A DNA stretch of 64,000 nt from Erythrobacter sp. (GTDB taxonomy: Bacteria > Pseudomonadota > Alphaproteobacteria > Sphingomonadales > Sphingomonadaceae), in assembly GCA_019739335.1 (NCBI GenBank), contig CP073261.1, forward strand, positions 1-64,000. The letters run 5' to 3'. The position numbers were made by a program, and so were the translations under genes. Positions within the stretch are counted from its first letter, which is position 1, and every line of letters begins with the position of its first letter. Positions 18,114-26,868 of the stretch are shown piece after piece. Under the pieces are notes generated by a model, which saw nothing but the letters and a program-made list of their open reading frames with translations, had not been told where the DNA came from and searched no databases.

Positions 18114-19625
18114 GTGAGGACGCTTTGGAATCAGCCAGGAATGACAGCAATCGCCACCTCGCCAAGCCTGCGAACGTTGCCCGCATCGCTGCGTGGTGAT
18201 ACGCTACCGCTTGCCCTGGTGGCGCTGCTGGTGCTGGCGACGCGCGGCATCTGGTTTGGCGACCCTGTGGCCGATTTCGATGAGCAGCTCTACAGTTTCA
18301 TCGGTTGGCGGATGGGCCATGGCGAACTGCCCTTCGTCGACTGGTGGGACCGCAAACCGTTCGGCCTGTTCGCGATTTTTGCCGTGGCACATGCGCTGCT
18401 GGGGCCGGGGCCGCTGGCCTACCAGATCGTCGCCTCGCTGTTCGCGCTGACGGGTGCCTTCCTTACCTACTTCCTCGCGCGCAGGCTGGTAGGGCGCATT
18501 TCCGCCGCCGTTGCTGCTGCGATGCAGACGATGCTGCTGTGCGCCTATGCCAGCTATTCGGGGCAGAGCGAGGCGTTCTTCCTGCCGCTGATGCTGGGCA
18601 TGGTGGCGCTGCTGGTTGACGCCGATCACCCGCGCTTCGCCACCCACGCGCTGTGGGCCATGCTGCTGGGTGGGCTGGCGCTACAGATCAAATACACGGT
18701 GTTGCCGCAATGCGCCTTCTTTGGGCTCTATGCGCTGTGGGTGCTGCACAAGCGGGGCACAGCCCTGCCCCGGCTCGCCAGCCTCGCCGCCGGGTTCGCG
18801 GCGCTGGGCCTGTTGCCGACCGCGCTGGTGGCGCTGTTCTACGCTGCTATCGGCGAGTTCGACGCCTTCCTGTTCGCCAACTTCCTCTCCTTCTTCGATC
18901 GCCTGCCTGCCCCGCAAGGGCGCTGGGCGCCCGATCATTGGCTGGGCGTTTCGCCGCTGGCAACGCTGGTGCTCGGCGGGATCTACGCCGCCTACCGGAT
19001 GCGGCGGCCAGAACCCTTTGCGGCATGGCTGTTCTACATTGGCTGGGCGCTCTCAACGCTGGCGAGTGTGCTGCTGCCGGGCACGGTCTATCTCTATTAC
19101 TATGCCGCGCTTTCCGCCCCGGCGGTGCTGGTGGCACTCCCCTTGCTTGATCACCGCACGCCTATGCGCGGGATTCCGGGACTGGTGCTGGCAACGGGAT
19201 TTCTCGCCCTGCTCGCGCTCCCCGCACGCTACCAGCATTCGCTGGACGAGCGCGCGGCGGCGGAGCAACTTGCCGCCACGATTGCCCCGCATGTCGGATC
19301 CGACAGCGATTGCCTGTGGCTGTGGGACGGCCCGACTGCGCTCTACCGCATGACTGAGAGCTGCGTGCCGACGCGGTTCGTCTATCCCGACCACCTCAAC
19401 AACGCGCTGGAAACTCCCGCGCTGGGGATCGACCAGACGGTGGAAGTCGTCCGTGTCCTCGCCACCCGGCCGGGCGCAATTGTCACCGCCAGCAGCCCGA
19501 TGACTTATCAGAATCAAGAAGCGACCGCGCTGGTCGAAGCTGCTTTGGCCGCCGATTACGAGGAAAGCATCTCGGTCGAAATGCACGACCGCACGCTCAC
19601 CGCTTGGCTGCGGAAGCCCGATTAG
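18114..19625 (+). CDS. GT39/ArnT-like membrane glycosyltransferase
   Basis: 503-aa integral membrane protein, about ten helices, of the dolichyl-phosphate-mannose/lipid-linked sugar glycosyltransferase type. An acidic first-loop motif (VADFDEQLYSFIGWRMGHGE) and a following DWWDRKPFGLFA match PMT-2/GT39 family proteins. The start is uncertain: GTG at 18114 or ATG at 18141 (MTAIATS). It probably transfers a polyprenyl-linked sugar on the periplasmic face. The 3' end overlaps the convergent DMT gene by 29 bases. Confidence 0.82.
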   Translation: MRTLWNQPGMTAIATSPSLRTLPASLRGDTLPLALVALLVLATRGIWFGDPVADFDEQLYSFIGWRMGHGELPFVDWWDRKPFGLFAIFAVAHALLGPGPLAYQIVASLFALTGAFLTYFLARRLVGRISAAVAAAMQTMLLCAYASYSGQSEAFFLPLMLGMVALLVDADHPRFATHALWAMLLGGLALQIKYTVLPQCAFFGLYALWVLHKRGTALPRLASLAAGFAALGLLPTALVALFYAAIGEFDAFLFANFLSFFDRLPAPQGRWAPDHWLGVSPLATLVLGGIYAAYRMRRPEPFAAWLFYIGWALSTLASVLLPGTVYLYYYAALSAPAVLVALPLLDHRTPMRGIPGLVLATGFLALLALPARYQHSLDERAAAEQLAATIAPHVGSDSDCLWLWDGPTALYRMTESCVPTRFVYPDHLNNALETPALGIDQTVEVVRVLATRPGAIVTASSPMTYQNQEATALVEAALAADYEESISVEMHDRTLTAWLRKPD

Positions 19626-20529
19626 CCAGGTCGCGGCGGCGACCCATGTACCACAGGTACAGCCCTGCCCCGATGATGATCGCCGCGCCCAGCAGCGCCC
19701 AACCGTCGGGCCAGTTGCCGAAGAACACGATCCCCAGGCTCGCCGCCATCAGCAACTGGCCGTAGGTCATCGGGGCAACGGTACCCGCGCCAGCCTTGGC
19801 GGTGCCCATGTAGATCAGCCATTGCGCCAGCGTGGCCGAGAGGCCGATGAAAGCGCAGCGCGCCACCACTGACCAGTGCGGCCAGTGCATGGCGAAGCCC
19901 TCGATGCCGGAAAGGTGCCCCACCACTACCGCGCCGCAGAGGAAGATCAGCGCCGTAACGCTCATGTAGTACTGCATGGCAAGCACGCTGGCGCGGCCGT
20001 GCACCTTGCGGTTGAGGATCAGCACCGTCGCCATGCCGCTCGCTCCCAGCAAGGGGAACAGCACACCCCAGCCGGCGCTGTCGAAATTGGGCCGCAGGAC
20101 GATGAACACGCCGACAAATGCTGCCGCGCTGGCGATCCAAGTGCTCGCGCGCGCGCGCTCGCCAAGGAAGATTGCAGCGAGGATCGCGGTGATGACCGGT
20201 TGGGTGAAGGCGATGGTGGTCGCTTCGGCCAGCGGCATGATCCACACTGCCAGAAACATGCCGATCGCCGAGAGACTGATGGCCACCCCGCGCAGCCATT
20301 GCAGGCCATCCTTCGGCAAGGCAAGCGCGGCCACTCCATCGTGCCGGACCACCAATATCATCAGCAGCAACGTTCCCACCGCATAGCGCGTCACTGCCAT
20401 CGCTGTGACCGGCCAATCGCCCGCCATGCCCTTGATAATCGCATCACCGATGGACAGCGTGCAGAAGCCGGCGAGAGCGAAGAGCAGCCCTGCCCGGTCC
20501 GATTGCTGGTTGTTCGCTGTCCCCGTCAC
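19597..20529 (-). CDS. EamA/DMT family transporter
   Basis: 310-aa drug/metabolite exporter-type protein with ten predicted helices in two EamA repeats (about residues 15-145 and 155-295). Repeat signatures: MPLAEATTIAFTQPVITAILAAIFLGE and MTYGQLLMAASLGIVFFGNWPD. It sits convergent to the first GT39-like gene. The substrate is unknown. A second DMT protein lies at 26869-27789 and shares the PLAEATT block. Confidence 0.9.
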   Translation of the reverse strand: MTGTANNQQSDRAGLLFALAGFCTLSIGDAIIKGMAGDWPVTAMAVTRYAVGTLLLMILVVRHDGVAALALPKDGLQWLRGVAISLSAIGMFLAVWIMPLAEATTIAFTQPVITAILAAIFLGERARASTWIASAAAFVGVFIVLRPNFDSAGWGVLFPLLGASGMATVLILNRKVHGRASVLAMQYYMSVTALIFLCGAVVVGHLSGIEGFAMHWPHWSVVARCAFIGLSATLAQWLIYMGTAKAGAGTVAPMTYGQLLMAASLGIVFFGNWPDGWALLGAAIIIGAGLYLWYMGRRRDLANRASAAKR

Positions 20530-20584
20530 ACCCGCGCGGTAGGCACGGTGCGGGAACGAGGCAAGGCATTCGAGCGCGGCGAAC

Positions 20585-20599
20585 TTTACCCGGCGTTAA
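20585..20599 (+). promoter_or_regulatory. CtrA-like box (TTTA-N7-TTAA)
   Basis: TTTA, seven bases, TTAA about 60 bases before the GT2 gene. It has one mismatch to the CtrA consensus and lies in the spacer between the divergent DMT and GT2 genes. Confidence 0.28.
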
Positions 20600-20658
20600 A
20601 CAGTCATGCTTAACAAAGCCTTCTGACCGCCCTCAGCGCAGGGCTTCCGGGGGCATGC

Positions 20659-21663
20659 ATGACCAAGCTGATTATCCAGATCCCCTGCCTCAATGAAGCC
20701 GGGAGCCTGCCCGCTACGCTGGCCGCGCTCCCGCGCCGGGTGGAGGGCGTGGACGTGGTGGAATACCTCGTCATCGACGATGGTAGCTCCGATGGCACTG
20801 CGCAGGTCGCCCGCCAATGGGGCGTGCACCACATTGTTCGCCACCGCCGCAACCGAGGTCTCGCCGCCGCCTTCCGCAGCGGGATCGACCGGGCGCTGGC
20901 CGAAGGCGCGGATATCGTCGTCAACACCGATGGCGACGGGCAATACGAAGGCGCCGACATTGCCGCGCTGGTTGCCCCGATCGTGGCAGGCCGCGCAGAT
21001 ATCGTGATCGGGGATCGAGGAGTGGCGGACAATGCTCACTTCTCCGCTCCCAAACGGCTGATGCAGCGAATCGGGTCCGGCGTGGTGCAATCACTCGCGG
21101 GCACACAAGTGTCGGACGCGGTGAGCGGCTTCCGCGCCATCAGTCGGGAAGCGGCCCATAAGATCAACATCACCACCGAATTTAGCTACACCACCGACAT
21201 GCTTATCCAGGCCGGGCGCAAGCGCATGGCGATCGTCACCGTGCCAGTGCGCACCCACGCCGCGGTGCGCCCCAGCCGCTTGTTCAAGTCAATCCCGCGC
21301 TTCATCACGCAGACCGGCATCACGATGGTCCGCGCCTTCACCGCGCATAAGCCGCTGCGCGCCTTTGTCGGCACCGGCAGCCTGATCGCGTTTGTCGGCC
21401 TGCTGCCGATCCTGCGTTTCCTGTGGTTCTGGGCGCAGGATGACGGGAACGGGCATGTCCAGTCGCTCGTGATCGGAGGGGCACTGCTCGTGCTTGGCAC
21501 ACTGGTGGCGATCATGGGAATGGTTGCCGATCTGGTCGCCGCCAATCGCAAGCTGATCGAAGAGAATATCGCCCGCACCCGTGCGCTGGAGGACGCGGTA
21601 GCCCGGTTGAGCGCTGCCACCAAAGCGGAACGCAGCACCGCTCGCGCCCGCAAGGCTGCATGA
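20659..21663 (+). CDS. GT2 family polyprenyl-phosphate glycosyltransferase
   Basis: 334 aa. The N-terminal GT-A domain (residues 1-225) has IQIPCLNEAGSLP, VIDDGSSDGTA and the NTDGDGQY (DxD) donor/metal motif. Two C-terminal membrane helices (about 235-290) are followed by a coiled, Arg/Lys-rich tail. This is the layout of dolichol-phosphate mannose synthase or ArnC-like enzymes that load a sugar on a polyprenyl carrier. The stop overlaps the next gene as ATGA, so it likely supplies lipid-linked sugar to the GT39-like neighbours. Confidence 0.9.
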   Translation: MTKLIIQIPCLNEAGSLPATLAALPRRVEGVDVVEYLVIDDGSSDGTAQVARQWGVHHIVRHRRNRGLAAAFRSGIDRALAEGADIVVNTDGDGQYEGADIAALVAPIVAGRADIVIGDRGVADNAHFSAPKRLMQRIGSGVVQSLAGTQVSDAVSGFRAISREAAHKINITTEFSYTTDMLIQAGRKRMAIVTVPVRTHAAVRPSRLFKSIPRFITQTGITMVRAFTAHKPLRAFVGTGSLIAFVGLLPILRFLWFWAQDDGNGHVQSLVIGGALLVLGTLVAIMGMVADLVAANRKLIEENIARTRALEDAVARLSAATKAERSTARARKAA

Positions 21664-23324
21664 CTGTCGCCAATCCTGCAATTTCCGATCCTGCATCGCG
21701 GAAGCTGGGAAACATCAGCCCCGAAACATGGGTGCTGCTGGCGATTTTCGGCGTGGCCGCGCTACAGTTCGCGCAGATATTCACCCGCTCGATCAACTGG
21801 GATGAATTCGGCCATTACAACCACATAGTGCAACTTCAATCGGGCCAGCTGGCGCAGGTTCTCCAACGGTTCCACGCTTTCGCCTATGGCTGGGCCACCG
21901 CGCTGACCGGCGGGCCGATCGATCACATCATTGCCATAAGGCTTGCCATGTTCGCTTGCGAGTTGGTGGCCGTGACGGCAATCGTGGGAGTAGCATCTCG
22001 TTTCACCGACCGATTGCCCGCGCTGCTCTGCGGCCTCGCCTATCTCTCCTTCGGCTATGTTTTCCAGTACGGAACCTCGTTCCGCTACGATCCGCCCCTG
22101 GCGGCGGCGCTGATGGGACTGATCTGGTTGCTGCTGCGTTCTGACCTGAACGTGCGGGCAATCGCCGGCGCGGGCCTGCTGATCGCGTTGCTGCCGTTTA
22201 TCTCGATGAAGGCCGTGCTATACGCTCCTGCGGTTGCAGGTGTCGCTTACTTACGCTGGGCCGAGCACGGTTTCGGCACTCGATATCCGATGCGGCTTAC
22301 CGTGCTTGGTGCTGTCGCGGCGATCTGGTTCGCAGCCCTGTTCCTGCTCTTTACGCAATGGACCGCAGCCTTCGGCGGCTCCGAAGATACGCTGTCTGCG
22401 GAACAAGCTGCCGAGGCGGTGTTCGTCCTGTTCGACAATCCGAACTGGAGCCGGATGCTGAGGGGCGCTCTGACCAATCCTCTGGTCACATTGCTTCTGC
22501 TGGCCTTCCCCTTGGTACTGACGAGGACCACGCGTCCGCTGCCGGAGAAGGTCGCCCTGGCCGGCCTTTTCGCCATTATCCTTACGCCTCTCGTCTATAT
22601 CAACACGGCGCCCTACTACTTTGTGTTCATGCTGGCACCGGTGCTGGCGGCCTGTGGTCCGGTCATGGCGCTGGCCCTGAGCAGGATTTCGGCAGCAATT
22701 ATCGCGCTGGTCCTGCTGGCAGGCACAGGCATGACGGTCTTGAGCGAAGAGCCGAGCGCGCTTTCCAGGCAACGTGAACTGCACGCGGGGTCGATCGCCA
22801 CTTTCGGCGAAGAGGTTCGCTATTTCGATTTCCCCGGCTTTCTCGGCACAGCTGGCAAGGCGAATGCCTTCCTCTCCCCGCTGGTGGTTTCGGTCCACAA
22901 CCGGGAGGGAAGGCTGATGCTGCGACCTGCGATGGAGCAAAATGCCGTACCGCTGGTGATTGCCAACAATTTCATTCTCGAGAACGCGCTGGACGAAAGC
23001 GCGGTGCAATATCTTCAGCCGGCAGATGCGGTCGCCCTGCGCGAGAATTACGTGCCGTTCTGGGGGCCACTCTGGATCGCGGGGCGTGACATTCCGGCGG
23101 ATCGGGCAATCGTCTATCGCAATCTCGTCCCCGGCACCTTTACTGTCCACGGCAATACGATCGTGTTGGATGGCGAGCGCATTCCGGCGGGTGAGACCGT
23201 GAAGCTTGAGCGGCAAACCTACCGGCTGGAAGCGCCCGATGGCGCAGCGCGGTTGCTCTGGGGCGATCGGATCGAAGCGCCAGCGGCTGCTCCGCCAGCG
23301 CCACCTTACTGGCAGCATTTCTAG
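21660..23324 (+). CDS. GT39-like multi-pass membrane protein
   Basis: 554-aa integral membrane protein with about ten helices and a C-terminal soluble domain (residues 385-554). The first loop contains SINWDEFGHYNHIVQLQSGQ, the aromatic/DE motif seen in GT39/PMT-like enzymes, so glycosyl transfer from a polyprenyl donor is the best guess. It is translationally coupled to the GT2 gene upstream and converges, with a 4-base overlap, on the UPF0104 gene. Acceptor and sugar are unknown. Confidence 0.75.
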   Translation: MTVANPAISDPASRKLGNISPETWVLLAIFGVAALQFAQIFTRSINWDEFGHYNHIVQLQSGQLAQVLQRFHAFAYGWATALTGGPIDHIIAIRLAMFACELVAVTAIVGVASRFTDRLPALLCGLAYLSFGYVFQYGTSFRYDPPLAAALMGLIWLLLRSDLNVRAIAGAGLLIALLPFISMKAVLYAPAVAGVAYLRWAEHGFGTRYPMRLTVLGAVAAIWFAALFLLFTQWTAAFGGSEDTLSAEQAAEAVFVLFDNPNWSRMLRGALTNPLVTLLLLAFPLVLTRTTRPLPEKVALAGLFAIILTPLVYINTAPYYFVFMLAPVLAACGPVMALALSRISAAIIALVLLAGTGMTVLSEEPSALSRQRELHAGSIATFGEEVRYFDFPGFLGTAGKANAFLSPLVVSVHNREGRLMLRPAMEQNAVPLVIANNFILENALDESAVQYLQPADAVALRENYVPFWGPLWIAGRDIPADRAIVYRNLVPGTFTVHGNTIVLDGERIPAGETVKLERQTYRLEAPDGAARLLWGDRIEAPAAAPPAPPYWQHF

Positions 23325-24172
23325 ACAGTCTGCCTCCACGCGCCGCGCATCGCGCCGAGACCGTAGGTTAGGTCCCCCGCGACCGATGCCAGCCGCAAAA
23401 CGAGCAGCGCCGCCAGCACATTGGCCGCCGGAAGGCTCGCCCCTGCCAATGCCAGCAGCGCCGCCTCGCGCACGCCAAGCCCGCCGGGCGCCAAAGGCAC
23501 CAAAAAGCCGATCATCCAGGCCAGCAGGAAAAGCGCCGCGAATTGCGCGGGATTGGTCCCGGCAGGCAGGACAGCCAAGCCGATCAGAGCTGCTGCCGTG
23601 GCGAAGGCTGTGAAGGCCACCAACTGGAACAGTAGGGCTGTCGTCAGTGGCCGGGCGATCGCCACGCAGGCCATCACTACGACGACCGCTGCGCTTGCCG
23701 CAGCAACCGGCAGGCCCACAAACGTCAGGCACGCCGCCGCTACCGCAAGGCTTGCCACCAGGTGCAATGCGATTTCCAGTCCGTGTGATCGTGCCAATGC
23801 AGTATTGGACAGGCCCAAGTCCGCAGCCTCTGCATGGCGGCCCAGATACTGGAACACAGAACCGGGCAGGTATTTCAGCAAGACACTGCGGCCATAGATC
23901 GGCACCAGTTGCGCCACTTCCACTTGTCTGCCGGGATCGGCTAGCCTGACCCATGCCCGCGCCAGAAGGAAATTCGCTAAGAGAAACAGGGCGGCAGATG
24001 CGATCGTAGTCGCAAACAGCCGCCATGACGCCAGTTGCGCAAGGCTGGTCCAATTGAGCAGCCAAAGGTGCCGAGCGATGAACAACAGGCTGGCCGCCAC
24101 CAGCACCCCGCCCGCCCAGCGGATCGCCTGCCGCAGACGCTTCTGGCCCGGCGGGGCGGCCTCTTCAGCCAT
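23321..24172 (-). CDS. UPF0104 / LPG-synthase transmembrane-domain protein
   Basis: 283-aa membrane protein with about eight helices. The family motif VPLAPGGLGVREAALLALAG near residues 225-245 and the GRSVLLKYLPGSVFQYLGRH block are typical of the lysylphosphatidylglycerol synthase flippase-domain superfamily (AglD/YbhN-like). It lacks the soluble aminoacyl-transferase domain. Given the neighbouring polyprenyl-glycosyltransferase genes, it may flip or handle a lipid intermediate, which is inference. It overlaps the upstream methyltransferase gene by 8 bases. Confidence 0.88.
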   Translation of the reverse strand: MAEEAAPPGQKRLRQAIRWAGGVLVAASLLFIARHLWLLNWTSLAQLASWRLFATTIASAALFLLANFLLARAWVRLADPGRQVEVAQLVPIYGRSVLLKYLPGSVFQYLGRHAEAADLGLSNTALARSHGLEIALHLVASLAVAAACLTFVGLPVAAASAAVVVVMACVAIARPLTTALLFQLVAFTAFATAAALIGLAVLPAGTNPAQFAALFLLAWMIGFLVPLAPGGLGVREAALLALAGASLPAANVLAALLVLRLASVAGDLTYGLGAMRGAWRQTV

Positions 24173-24809
24173 AGAGAATGGTGCTGCTGTCGGGATAGGG
24201 CACGCAATAGGACCGCCCGAAATGACGGTGCGAGCGCAGGCCGCAGCCGGCTATGGCGACACGATAGCGGCTCCGGCTCGTATCGTCGAATAGCACGATT
24301 CCACCGGGCTTGAGAAACGGCAGGGCGCTTTGCAGGCAGTCGTTCCGCCGCCGCCCGTCGATCACGACGAGATCGAACTGGCCCCCCGCTGTGGCAATGG
24401 CATCGATATAGTCGGAACCCTGCAAATCGCGCGGCAGCACCGTGGCGTTGCCTGTTCCGGCTACCAGGGGTTCGATTATCCGGTGCCAATCGCGATCATG
24501 CTCGACTGAAATCACTTCAGCGGCGCGGCGAGCCAGCCACACCGTACTCGCACCCGAACCATATTCGAAAACCCGCGAATTCTTGGTTGCGGCAAGAAAA
24601 TCAGCCACTTCGCGGGTAGCCGTGACATTCCACCACGGCAGGTCCAGTGCGGTCATCCGTCCGACATCGTGGATCGCCAGAAGGGAGGCGCTCCAGCGCT
24701 GCCAGCCATACGGATCGGCGGTCCTCCCGGCCTCGAATGGACGGTCGACCAATCCGCTGCGCGCAACCCCCCTTACAACCGCCGAATATGCCTGCTTGAC
24801 CGGACGCAT
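24165..24809 (-). CDS. Class I SAM-dependent methyltransferase
   Basis: 214 aa from ATG at 24809, five bases after GGGAG; a farther upstream ATG at 24839 is less likely. Rossmann motif I is VFEYGSGASTVWLARR, followed by an acidic VISVEHDRDW strand and DLVVIDGRRRNDCL, then LKPGGIVLFDDTSRSRY. The arrangement resembles class I methyltransferases acting on small or sugar substrates. It is coupled to the flippase-like gene. The N-terminal half of the protein at 51307-52596 has a similar layout, suggesting a shared subfamily. Confidence 0.85.
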   Translation of the reverse strand: MRPVKQAYSAVVRGVARSGLVDRPFEAGRTADPYGWQRWSASLLAIHDVGRMTALDLPWWNVTATREVADFLAATKNSRVFEYGSGASTVWLARRAAEVISVEHDRDWHRIIEPLVAGTGNATVLPRDLQGSDYIDAIATAGGQFDLVVIDGRRRNDCLQSALPFLKPGGIVLFDDTSRSRYRVAIAGCGLRSHRHFGRSYCVPYPDSSTILYG

Positions 24810-24960
24810 CGCCACTCCCTTCGCCGGCACGGCTAACAAGATCGCCGTGAACTGGCCAGTCTGCCCGCCGCCTTATCCCGACCGGCAATCCATTCCATTG
24901 CCACAACAGCGAAATTTGGTCCGGATTGTGGCCCTTCATCGCTGCACAAGAGGCTCAACC

Positions 24961-24977
24961 TTAGCGAAATGTTTACC
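24961..24977 (+). promoter_or_regulatory. CtrA-like box (TTAG-N7-TTTACC) before cpaF
   Basis: TTAG, seven bases, TTTACC is 67 bases upstream of the cpaF start. It has two mismatches to TTAA-N7-TTAAC. Pilus genes are typical CtrA targets in alphaproteobacteria, which makes the site plausible but not proven. Confidence 0.25.
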
Positions 24978-25044
24978 AAACCCGGCGATGTAGCGACTGG
25001 CGCATTGCAATGTGGGCGGTGCCACGAGGATACGAGGGAAATCG

Positions 25045-26559
25045 ATGAGCGCTTTCGGAAGAAAGAACGGAACTGGCGGAATGAGCGGTGGCGCACGCCC
25101 GAGCTTCGGGGTCGCCAAACCGATGCGCGGTGGTCCGGTCACGCCCTCCTCCGATGCATCCCTTCCCGGAGGCGAACAGTTTCCCCCCATGCCCGCCGAA
25201 GGTGCCCCCCTGCATGGCGGCGGAAAGAACTCGGAGGCCTTGAGCCGCCTTGCCGATCGCGCCAATGCCGTTCACGAAACGCAGGAAATCGGAGGGTTCG
25301 AAGCCAGCGTTCACAAGATCAAGGAACAGGTGCTGCCGCGCCTGCTCGAACGGGTCGATCCTGAAGCGGCGGCCACGCTGTCCAAGGAAGAGCTCTCCGA
25401 AGAATTCCGCCCGATCATCATGGAAGTGCTGGCAGAGCTGAAAGTCACCCTGAACCGACGCGAGCAATTCGCTCTGGAAAAGGTGCTGATCGACGAGTTG
25501 CTCGGCTTCGGCCCCCTGGAAGAATTGCTCAACGATCCGGATATCACCGATATCATGGTCAACGGCCCGGACCAGACCTACATCGAAAAGAAGGGCAAGC
25601 TGACCATCGCGCCGATCAAGTTCCGCGATGAAAGCCACTTGTTCCAGATCGCCCAGCGCATCGTCAACCAGGTCGGCCGCCGCGTCGACCAGACCACTCC
25701 GCTGGCCGACGCCCGCCTCAAGGACGGCAGCCGCGTCAACGTGATCGTGCCCCCGCTCTCGCTGCGCGGCACTGCCATCTCGATTCGTAAGTTCTCCGAG
25801 AAGCCGGTCACGCTGGACAACCTGCGCGACTGGGGTTCGATGAGCGACAAGATGTGCACCGCGCTGAAGATCGCCGGGGCCTGCCGCATGAACATCGTCA
25901 TTTCCGGCGGTACCGGTTCGGGCAAGACGACGATGCTCAACTCACTGTCGAAAATGATCGATCCGGGCGAGCGCGTGCTGACCATCGAAGACGCCGCCGA
26001 ACTTCGCCTGCAACAGCCGCACTGGCTGCCGCTGGAAACGCGCCCGCCCAACCTCGAAGGCCAGGGCGCAATCACCATCGGCGATCTCGTCAAGAACGCG
26101 CTGCGTATGCGGCCTGACCGGATCATCCTCGGCGAAATTCGTGGCGCGGAATGTTTCGATCTGCTCGCCGCGATGAACACCGGCCACGATGGTTCGATGT
26201 GTACGCTTCACGCCAACAGCCCGCGCGAGTGTCTCGGCCGTATGGAAAACATGATCCTGATGGGGGACATCAAGATCCCCAAGGAAGCCATCAGCCGACA
26301 GATCGCCGAATCGGTCGATCTGATCGTGCAGGTGAAGCGCCTCCGCGACGGTTCGCGCCGGACCACCAACGTCACCGAAGTGATCGGCATGGAAGGCGAT
26401 GTGATCGTGACGCAGGAATTGTTCGCTTTCGAATACCTCGACGAGGGCGAAGACGGCAAGATCATCGGCGAACACCGCTCGTCCGGTCTGCGTCCCTACA
26501 CGCTGGAAAAGGCGCGGCAGTTCGGCTTCGATCAGGCCTATCTGGAAGCCTGCCTGTAG
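25045..26559 (+). CDS. cpaF: CpaF/TadA-type secretion ATPase
   Basis: 504-aa hexameric ATPase of Flp/Tad pilus assembly (type IV/II secretion ATPase superfamily). ATG at 25045 follows GAGGGAA. A low-complexity Gly/Pro-rich N-terminus (1-60) precedes the domain. Walker A is SGGTGSGKTTMLN, the Asp-box is RVLTIEDAAELRLQQPHW, Walker B is RIILGEIRGAE, and the His box is TGHDGSMCTLHANSPRE. No other cpa/tad gene is in the window, so cpaF is separated from its usual partners. Confidence 0.95.
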   Translation: MSAFGRKNGTGGMSGGARPSFGVAKPMRGGPVTPSSDASLPGGEQFPPMPAEGAPLHGGGKNSEALSRLADRANAVHETQEIGGFEASVHKIKEQVLPRLLERVDPEAAATLSKEELSEEFRPIIMEVLAELKVTLNRREQFALEKVLIDELLGFGPLEELLNDPDITDIMVNGPDQTYIEKKGKLTIAPIKFRDESHLFQIAQRIVNQVGRRVDQTTPLADARLKDGSRVNVIVPPLSLRGTAISIRKFSEKPVTLDNLRDWGSMSDKMCTALKIAGACRMNIVISGGTGSGKTTMLNSLSKMIDPGERVLTIEDAAELRLQQPHWLPLETRPPNLEGQGAITIGDLVKNALRMRPDRIILGEIRGAECFDLLAAMNTGHDGSMCTLHANSPRECLGRMENMILMGDIKIPKEAISRQIAESVDLIVQVKRLRDGSRRTTNVTEVIGMEGDVIVTQELFAFEYLDEGEDGKIIGEHRSSGLRPYTLEKARQFGFDQAYLEACL

Positions 26560-26563
26560 GGGT

Positions 26564-26794
26564 TTACCCCTTCAGCCAGCCAATCGTCCCGAAGGCCAGC
26601 AGGGCCAATCCGGCAAAGCTGCTCAATGCAGCAATGTCACGCCACGGCATGATCCCGACTGCATCGATATGCTTGCGCCGCGCCCGGCGGCGTTCGCCCC
26701 AGACTGCCAGCCCAGACAGCGCCAGCAAGGCACCACCCGCCATCATGTAACGATCTGCGTCGCTCGCGAGCAGGAGGAAGTGCGGCCAATGCAT
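26564..26794 (-). CDS. Small two-helix membrane protein, unknown function
   Basis: 76 aa from ATG at 26794 (a TTG at 26830 would give 88 aa but overlaps the divergent gene). Two hydrophobic segments, about residues 15-32 and 52-72, are separated by a basic loop (ERRRARRKH). I do not recognise a family. It converges on cpaF with 4 bases between the stops, and it is divergent from the DMT gene. Confidence 0.6.
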   Translation of the reverse strand: MHWPHFLLLASDADRYMMAGGALLALSGLAVWGERRRARRKHIDAVGIMPWRDIAALSSFAGLALLAFGTIGWLKG

Positions 26795-26868
26795 CGCGGG
26801 CGATATGGAAAGCTGCGCGCGGTTCGACAATGGTTGATCGTGCCTTCCATCCGCCTAAGGCAAGCAAG

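Noticed and set aside
26558..26572. Terminator at the cpaF end (AGGGG/CCCCT)
   Set aside because: Stem of five pairs with a two-T tail is too weak to call.
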